From Acidobacteriota bacterium (GTDB lineage: Bacteria > Acidobacteriota > Terriglobia > Terriglobales > Acidobacteriaceae), in contig JAJZJJ010000058.1 of NCBI GenBank assembly GCA_021810175.1, forward strand, positions 1 through 9,902: a stretch of DNA of 9,902 bases, written 5' to 3'. Each line of letters begins with the position of its first letter. Positions within the stretch are counted from its first letter, which is position 1. A program made the position numbers and the translations under genes. This document shows, piece by piece, positions 6,492 to 9,902 of the stretch. The notes beneath the pieces are model-generated. The model did no database searches. It was not told where the DNA came from and saw only the letters and a program-made list of their open reading frames with translations.

Positions 6492-6999
6492 GGACGAGTT
6501 GCTGCGCCTCCAGCTTGGGTCCCAGGATTGACACCCTCGGTACCTGGCCGCGAGCCATCGCGATTTCATCGCATTTATAGAGGCGCGGGCAGTTTTGGCA
6601 GTCTTTGAATATCTTGTCAGGCAGATTCGTTCGATCCTCAACCTGACGGAAGCCATAACGGAAGAAGAAGTCAGGGATCCGAGTGAACAGGCAGACGCAG
6701 CCGACGCCATGCTCTTCCGCTTCCGCCAGCAGCGCCCGCAGCAGTTCGCCGCCCACGCCGTGGCTCTTGGCCTCCGGCCGGACGACGATGGAGCGTACCT
6801 CGGCCAGATGCGGGCCGTAGAGGTGGAGGGCGCCGCAGCCCAGGAAAATGCCCCCTTCGGAAACGGCCACAGTGAAGTCGCGGACGTTTTCGCAAATCTC
6901 CGGAAATTGTCGGCGCAGCAGCGTGCCGTCTGAAGAAAGGCTGTTCACCAGTTCGTAAATGTCGGTTGCGTCCTGAAGACGCGCTTTACGCACCAGCAT
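6478..6999 (-). CDS. argA: Short single-domain N-acetylglutamate synthase (GNAT, ArgA type)
   Basis: The predicted reaction is acetyl-CoA plus glutamate to N-acetylglutamate, the first step of arginine synthesis. The 173 residues form one GNAT domain: VRKARLQDATDIYELV (3-18), FLGCGALHLYGPHLAEVRSIVVRPE (52-76), the acetyl-CoA loop KSHGVGGELL (78-87) and FFRYGFRQVED (112-122). The terminal KDCQNCPRLYKCDEIAM (132-148) is a Cys-containing signature of stand-alone NAGS proteins such as M. tuberculosis Rv2747. It lacks the amino-acid-kinase-like domain that carries arginine feedback in classical ArgA. The start at 6999 has GGAGG (7006-7010) 6 nt upstream, inside argH; the gene overlaps the argH end by 14 bp. 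The position in an arginine operon supports the call. A related GNAT with another acceptor cannot be excluded. Confidence 0.82.
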   Translation of the reverse strand: MLVRKARLQDATDIYELVNSLSSDGTLLRRQFPEICENVRDFTVAVSEGGIFLGCGALHLYGPHLAEVRSIVVRPEAKSHGVGGELLRALLAEAEEHGVGCVCLFTRIPDFFFRYGFRQVEDRTNLPDKIFKDCQNCPRLYKCDEIAMARGQVPRVSILGPKLEAQQLVRLTG

Positions 7000-8425
7000 G
7001 GGTGGCCTCCGCTTCCGGGGACATGGCCGAACCACCTTTTTCCAACAGGGCCCGCACTCGATCCTCCGTCTCTGCCAGCGCAGCGCGTACCCGTGTCCGC
7101 GCTGTTCCACCAATCACATCGTGGCAGTCCAGCGTGGCTTCCAGGGTGACCGCCGCGAAGAAGTCGCCGCCAAATTCGTCGCCGAACTGCCGCAGTTCCT
7201 CCAGCGAAAGGTCGCCCAACTCGCAACCTTTATCGAGGCAATACCGGACAGCATTGCCGATCTTCTCGTGCGCCTTGCGGAAGGGAACCCCCTTGTGCAC
7301 CAGGTAAGTAGCTGCAGCCATGGCATTCAGGAAGCCGGTTTCGCAGGCAGCTCGCATCCTGTTCGTGCGGAACTGCAGCGCGCCGGTGAAGGCGGCCAGA
7401 ACGCGCAGAATGCGGTCCGCTTCACCCGTGGCCGCAAAGACCGGCTCCTGGGTCTCCTGCATGTCCTTGTTGTAGGCGAGAGGGAGGCCCTTGAGAAGCA
7501 GCGTGACGGACTCAGCCGCGCCATGAATGCGTCCCGCCTTGCCGCGCACCAGCTCGGTGAGGTCGGGATTCTTTTTCTGCGGCATGGCACTCGAACCTGT
7601 GGAGAAGGCTTCCGGCAACTCGACAAAGCCGAATTCGGCAGTGGCGAAAAGCGTGATCTCCTCGGCAAAGCGGCTGGCATGGATCGCGATCAGGGTGAGG
7701 ACGTGGAGGTACTCGAGCACGAAATCGCGGTCACTGGTGGCGTCCATGCTGTTGGCGGTGGGAGCTGCGAAGCGCAGCTCCCGCGCTGCAATTGTGCGGT
7801 CCAGGGCAAGTGTCGCGCCGGCGACTGCGCCCGACCCGAGAGGGCAGCGGTTCAGCCGGTTCACGCAGTCTTCGAGGCGGGAAGCATCACGCAGAAGCAT
7901 CTCGACATAGGCCAGCAGCCAGTGCGCGACCAGAACCGGCTCCGCCCGCTGCAGGTGTGTGTAGGAAGGCATGACGGCTTCGTCTGCCGTTTTTGCCTGT
8001 TCCATGAGCTGCTGCGCCCAGGACCCGAGGCCGCCCAGCAGAACCTGAGCCTGGCTGCGGATGTACAACCGCAGGTCGGTGGCAATCTGTTCGTTGCGGC
8101 TGCGTCCGGTGTGCAGCTTAAGCCCAAGCGGGCCGATCGCTTCGGTGAGGCGCAGCTCCACGAAGTGGTGGATGTCCTCGGCGTGCGGGTCGGCGCCGAC
8201 TTCTGCCGTGTGGCCAGCGTATTCGGCACTTAGTGCGGAGAGGGCACCGGTGATCTGCACGCACTCTTCGTGCGTGACGATGCCCGCCGCCTCCAGCGCG
8301 AGCGCGTGAGCCCGGCTGGCGGCCAGTTCCGCGTCCAGCAACTGGCAGTCAAATCGAATCGACCGCTGCCACTGATCGAAAAATGCATCGGGAGCTGCCC
8401 GAAAGCGGCCGGCCCACATTTTCAC
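6986..8425 (-). CDS. argH: Argininosuccinate lyase
   Basis: ArgH cleaves argininosuccinate to arginine and fumarate, the last step of arginine synthesis, and belongs to the fumarase/aspartase superfamily, active as a cytoplasmic tetramer. The 479 residues include the opening MKMWAGRF (usual MKLWGGRF), the HTGRSRNEQIATDLRLY segment (105-121), SYTHLQRAEPV with the catalytic His157 (154-164) and the signature loop GSSAMPQKKNPD (277-288) with the catalytic Ser. PLGSGAVAGA (195-204) is also typical. The start is taken as GTG at 8423-8425 because GAGAGG (8433-8438) is 7 nt upstream. The ATG two codons later would sit 13 nt away. It lies 104 bp after argF, and its end overlaps the NAGS gene by 14 bp. 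Confidence 0.96.
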   Translation of the reverse strand: MKMWAGRFRAAPDAFFDQWQRSIRFDCQLLDAELAASRAHALALEAAGIVTHEECVQITGALSALSAEYAGHTAEVGADPHAEDIHHFVELRLTEAIGPLGLKLHTGRSRNEQIATDLRLYIRSQAQVLLGGLGSWAQQLMEQAKTADEAVMPSYTHLQRAEPVLVAHWLLAYVEMLLRDASRLEDCVNRLNRCPLGSGAVAGATLALDRTIAARELRFAAPTANSMDATSDRDFVLEYLHVLTLIAIHASRFAEEITLFATAEFGFVELPEAFSTGSSAMPQKKNPDLTELVRGKAGRIHGAAESVTLLLKGLPLAYNKDMQETQEPVFAATGEADRILRVLAAFTGALQFRTNRMRAACETGFLNAMAAATYLVHKGVPFRKAHEKIGNAVRYCLDKGCELGDLSLEELRQFGDEFGGDFFAAVTLEATLDCHDVIGGTARTRVRAALAETEDRVRALLEKGGSAMSPEAEATHAGA

Positions 8426-8453
8426 CGTATTGCCTCTCTTCCCCGCGCGTCAG

Positions 8454-8480
8454 AGACCGGCGATTTGCTGTCGCCGGTCT
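8454..8480 (-). repeat. Perfect hairpin in the argF-argH gap, 28 nt before argH
   Basis: AGACCGGCGA (8454-8463) and TCGCCGGTCT (8471-8480) form a perfect 10-bp stem with a 7-nt loop. On the mRNA it lies just upstream of the argH ribosome binding site. No T tract follows on the minus strand, so it is not a simple terminator. An mRNA processing or stability role, or partial attenuation between argF and argH, is possible. Confidence 0.6.
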
Positions 8481-8489
8481 GAGCGAAAG

Positions 8490-8504
8490 CAGCCTTGAAG
8501 GCTG
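8490..8504 (-). repeat. Second small hairpin in the argF-argH gap
   Basis: CAGCC and GGCTG flank a 5-nt centre, making a 15-bp sequence that is palindromic except at its central base. It lies 9 bp upstream (in mRNA order) of the stronger hairpin, so the two would be adjacent stem-loops in the same mRNA. Confidence 0.45.
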
Positions 8505-8529
8505 TAAGCTGTCCTGGTTTCACCGTTCG

Positions 8530-9522
8530 TTACCGATTGGCGTTTCCCGAGCCCAGCAGCATCAGCAGCAGGGCCTTTTGAGCATGCATCCGATTTTCCG
8601 CCTGTTCGAAGACGACCGACTGCGGCCCGTCAAGAACCGAATCGGTGACTTCGGCATTACGATGGGCGGGCAGACAGTGCATGAAGACGGTCGTGGGCGC
8701 GGCCCTGGACATCAGAGCGTCATTGACCTGGTAAGGCTTGAAGATAGGTGCGCGTTTGGTGGCCTCATGCTCAAAGCCCATGCTGGTGCAGACGTCGGTG
8801 TAGATGGCTTCTGCATCGCGCACGGCGGCGATCGGATCATTGACGAGGGTGATGTGCGAGCCGGTCACGTTGCCAATGGCGCGGGCCTGAGCTACGATGT
8901 CAGCCTTTGGCGCGTAATTGCGAGGGGTGCCCACGGTGCAGTTCGCGCCCAGCAGAGCCGCGGTCAGCATGAGCGAATGGCAGACGTTGTTGCCGTCGCC
9001 GACGTAGCTGAAGTTGAAGCCGCGCAGATTGCCGAAGCGCTCCTGCAGGGTCATGAAGTCGGCGATGGCCTGGCAGGGATGCTCCTGATCGCTGAGAGCA
9101 TTGATTACCGGGACACTCGAATACTGCGCCATCTCGGTGATGGTTTCGTGGGCGTAGGTTCTCAGGACGATCACCGAGACCCAGCGCTCCACGTTGCGTG
9201 CGATATCGGCAAGGGATTCGCGTTCGCCGAGCGGAGACTGCGTCTGATCCACAAAGACTGCCGCCCCGCCGACTGTATTGATGGCTGTCTCGAAGGTCAG
9301 CCGTGTCCGCAGCGAGGCCTTTTCGAAGAACATGACCATCTGCCGCGCGTCGAGAGCCCACCGGTAATCGCCGGGGTTCTTCTTGACATCGTGTGCAAGC
9401 TCGAGAATTGCGGCGAGCTCACGGGGCGTCAGATCCGCGGTGGAACACAGGTCGCGCCCCGCAAGCGATTCCTTGGGGCTGACTGAATCCAGTTCCTGAA
9501 CCAGTACAGGCTTACCGGCCAT
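8530..9522 (-). CDS. argF: Ornithine carbamoyltransferase
   Basis: ArgF makes citrulline from ornithine and carbamoyl phosphate. The 330 residues show the carbamoyl-phosphate domain with FFEKASLRTRLTFE (65-78; the S-x-R-T-R motif, with Leu where many have Thr) and SPLGERESLADIAR (96-109). VLRTYAHETI (119-128) and EHPCQAIADFMTLQE (147-161) follow. The ornithine domain has SYVGDGNNVCHS (172-183), DVCTSMGFE (243-251) with the SMG loop, and MHCLPAHR (281-288) with its catalytic Cys. The SMG and HCLP motifs favour ornithine over aspartate as substrate. The variant S-L-R-T-R is shared with some acetyl- and succinyl-ornithine enzymes, so those remain a minor alternative. The start has AGGAG (9532-9536) 9 nt upstream, inside argD, and overlaps the argD end by 11 bp. 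Confidence 0.93.
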   Translation of the reverse strand: MAGKPVLVQELDSVSPKESLAGRDLCSTADLTPRELAAILELAHDVKKNPGDYRWALDARQMVMFFEKASLRTRLTFETAINTVGGAAVFVDQTQSPLGERESLADIARNVERWVSVIVLRTYAHETITEMAQYSSVPVINALSDQEHPCQAIADFMTLQERFGNLRGFNFSYVGDGNNVCHSLMLTAALLGANCTVGTPRNYAPKADIVAQARAIGNVTGSHITLVNDPIAAVRDAEAIYTDVCTSMGFEHEATKRAPIFKPYQVNDALMSRAAPTTVFMHCLPAHRNAEVTDSVLDGPQSVVFEQAENRMHAQKALLLMLLGSGNANR

Positions 9523-9902
9523 TTTCGTTTTCTCCTGTCAGCGGAACTGCCGGAGGTGCAGCCTGCTGCGCTTTCAAAATGTCATCGAGTGCGCCGATTG
9601 TCTCGTCCACGTGCTCCTTGCGCAGGATGTACGGAGGCAGAAAGCGCAGTACCGTCTCGCTGGTTCGATTGATGAGGATTTTGCGCTGCATCATCGCGCT
9701 CAGGATCTCCTTTGCCAGTTCGGCGGAGTCCATCTCGACCGCCAGCATCAGACCGAGACCGCGAACGCTCACCGCGACGGGATATTTCTTTGCAAGTTGT
9801 TCCAGTTGCTCGCGAAAGTACGCGCCGACATCAGCGACGTGGTCGAGCAGATGCTCTTCCTCGATGGTGTTCATGACGGCCAGAGCCACGGCGCAGGCGA
9901 GG
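9512..9902 (-). CDS. argD: Acetylornithine aminotransferase, C-terminal part (truncated by window edge)
   Basis: The frame runs from the window edge to a TAA at 9512-9514 and gives 129 residues. It begins LACAVALAVMNTIEEE, which is the segment following the G-G-N-P stretch of class III aminotransferases. It continues with VRGLGLMLAVEMD (the usual RGxGLMxxVE strand) and ends with VLRFLPPYILRKEHVDETIGALDDIL, the standard ArgD C-terminus. The PLP-binding Lys lies beyond the edge. ArgD is PLP-dependent and exchanges the amino group between glutamate and N-acetylglutamate semialdehyde. A related class III aminotransferase (succinylornithine or GABA type) is possible from this fragment alone. Its 11-bp overlap with argF makes ArgD by far the best call. 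The polar tail after residue 111 is not conserved in the family. Confidence 0.87.
   Translation of the reverse strand, partial: LACAVALAVMNTIEEEHLLDHVADVGAYFREQLEQLAKKYPVAVSVRGLGLMLAVEMDSAELAKEILSAMMQRKILINRTSETVLRFLPPYILRKEHVDETIGALDDILKAQQAAPPAVPLTGENENGR

Noticed and set aside
6998..8233. 411-codon open frame on the plus strand opposite argH
   Set aside because: It is the complement of a gene with intact lyase signatures. No recognisable domain and no supporting start.
8383..9486. 367-codon open frame on the plus strand opposite argF
   Set aside because: It mirrors argF, whose motifs are all intact, and has no recognisable domain of its own.
1..9902. CRISPR array, insertion sequence, phage, tRNA or rRNA genes
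   Set aside because: No regularly spaced direct repeats with unique spacers, no transposase or integrase motifs, and no tRNA cloverleaf or rRNA-like sequence were seen on reading both strands.

Overview
The window is high-GC bacterial DNA with tightly packed genes, most of them on the minus strand. The gene content is arginine biosynthesis, a glycogen synthase, rsmA and a membrane-anchored protein made of beta-type repeats of the kind I associate with Acidobacteriota. Together with the style of the intergenic DNA this suggests a soil acidobacterium (class Terriglobia). That is an inference from overall resemblance, not a proven assignment.

Layout from left to right. At 1-231 lies the N-terminal part of a GNAT-type acetyltransferase on the minus strand, cut by the window edge. 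Positions 232-647 hold no gene but contain three inverted repeats. A membrane-anchored protein of unknown function lies at 648-1460 (minus), with a strong ribosome binding site and a plausible promoter. Positions 1461-2302 hold no convincing gene. They contain a perfect 13-bp-arm inverted repeat, an AT-rich island with repeated GAATCATATC words, and a G/C-run hairpin followed by a T7 tract on the minus strand that may terminate glgA. glgA (glycogen synthase, 2303-3757, minus) is divergent from rsmA (16S rRNA dimethyladenosine methyltransferase, 3877-4674, plus). rsmA is convergent, 11 bp apart, with a 14-TMS DHA2-family drug exporter at 4686-6323 (minus).

The right-hand third is an arginine biosynthesis cluster reading leftward: argD (C-terminal part, cut by the window edge), argF, argH and a short single-domain N-acetylglutamate synthase of the Rv2747/ArgA type. 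argD and argF overlap by 11 bp, and argH and the NAGS gene overlap by 14 bp, so translational coupling is likely. The only sizeable gap in the cluster, 104 bp between argF and argH, holds a perfect 10-bp stem hairpin and a second small hairpin. In the pathway, NAGS makes N-acetylglutamate, ArgD transaminates to N-acetylornithine, ArgF carbamoylates ornithine to citrulline, and ArgH splits argininosuccinate into arginine and fumarate. argB, argC, argJ and argG are not in the window.

I see no rRNA, tRNA, CRISPR array, insertion sequence or phage gene, and no clear new multi-gene system. The points most worth a second look are the structured island between glgA and the membrane protein, the hairpins between argF and argH, the argH/NAGS overlap and the Lys-to-Thr change in the GlgA N-terminal KTGGL motif.
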